Assembly (NCBI GenBank): GCA_965221485.1
Contig: OZ244893.1
Coordinates: 3,906,001-3,970,000, forward strand
From: JAJEBT01 sp965221485
GTDB taxonomy: Bacteria; Pseudomonadota; Alphaproteobacteria; MPNO01; UBA830
DNA: 64,000 bases
Reading direction: 5' to 3'
Positions 63,869-64,000 of the stretch are shown piece by piece; the first letter of the stretch is position 1; every line of letters begins with the position of its first letter. The notes below the pieces were generated by a model that was not told where the DNA came from, made no database searches, and saw only the letters and a list, made by a program, of their open reading frames with translations. Made by a program: the position numbers and the translations under genes.

Positions 63869-64000
63869 ATGGCTGAGATGACGGGCAATCGACCGGGGCC
63901 GATGATGCGCCTCGCAGTCTGGATGTCGCGGGAACGCGTTTTTCGCTGGATTCCGTTCGTCCTTGTGGAGGCGACGTTCGTCCTCGTCATCATTATCCCC
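63869..64000 (+). CDS. ABC transporter permease (3' end outside window)
   Basis: The first 44 codons of a membrane protein: a polar N terminus (MAEMTGNRPGPMMRLAVW) followed by the start of a hydrophobic helix (IPFVLVEATFVLVIIIP). It follows the binding-protein gene on the same strand, which makes a sugar-type ABC permease the natural reading. The rest is beyond the window. Confidence 0.65.
   Translation, partial: MAEMTGNRPGPMMRLAVWMSRERVFRWIPFVLVEATFVLVIIIP

Noticed and set aside
1..64000. CRISPR arrays, prophage, rRNA operons, restriction or defence systems
   Set aside because: I looked for regular repeats, integrases, tail or capsid motifs and restriction or effector motifs and saw none that could be supported.

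Overview
The window looks like the chromosome of a Rhodospirillales-type alphaproteobacterium. The evidence is gene order as well as protein sequence: rpsP-rimM-trmD-rplS runs into leuCDB and asd; the sulfite-reduction run is cysG-DUF2849-cysI-DUF934 opposite an Lrp/AsnC regulator; a DUF4212/symporter pair lies beside an exonuclease-CBS-DUF294 protein; and sdhCDAB is followed by zapE. Coding density is high and almost all of it is chromosomal housekeeping or catabolism. I see no phage, plasmid, CRISPR array, rRNA or tRNA. The only mobile DNA I recognise is one decayed IS1634-type transposase fragment.

Layout. 1-5.2 kb: end of a luciferase-like flavin monooxygenase, tadA, and two tandem UbiD-family decarboxylases on the minus strand. 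5.6-6.8 kb: ccmC-ccmD for cytochrome c maturation, preceded by a compact three-hairpin element that ends in an intrinsic terminator. 6.9-12.4 kb: a triple-fusion exonuclease/CBS/nucleotidyltransferase protein and a small unknown protein, divergent from a two-subunit sodium:solute (probably acetate-type) symporter and a YggT-like membrane protein. 12.5-17 kb: siroheme and sulfite reduction with its probable regulator. 17-19.3 kb: transposase remnant and an SbmA/BacA-like transporter. 19.5-30.9 kb: aconitase, a DMT exporter, an amidase/Gfo-Idh-MocA/hydratase catabolic run, a DNA alkylation repair protein, a RecD2-like helicase and an amidohydrolase. 31.4-41.3 kb: ffh, ribosomal proteins S16 and L19, RimM and TrmD, leucine biosynthesis (leuCDB), a hydrolase, a small exported protein and asd. 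41.4-49.1 kb: a BisC/TorA-type molybdoenzyme, the complete succinate dehydrogenase operon, zapE and a RidA protein. 49.5-53.8 kb: tkt-gap-pgk for central carbon metabolism.

53.8-64 kb is the least ordinary part. It holds an unannotated helical protein with a diiron-like residue pattern (E, ExxH, E, ExxH). Divergent from it is a translationally coupled FAD flavoprotein/2Fe-2S pair that resembles a cut-down fumarate reductase without membrane anchors. After that come an orphan xanthine-dehydrogenase-type molybdenum subunit, a glutathione transferase, an arylsulfotransferase-like protein, and the start of an ABC importer operon whose permease runs off the window.

The best leads for new biology are the minimal FAD/2Fe-2S pair with its putative diiron neighbour, the DnaQ-CBS-DUF294 fusion beside the symporter, and the structured RNA element upstream of ccmC. 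Functions rest on motif recognition by eye. No database search or structure prediction was run.
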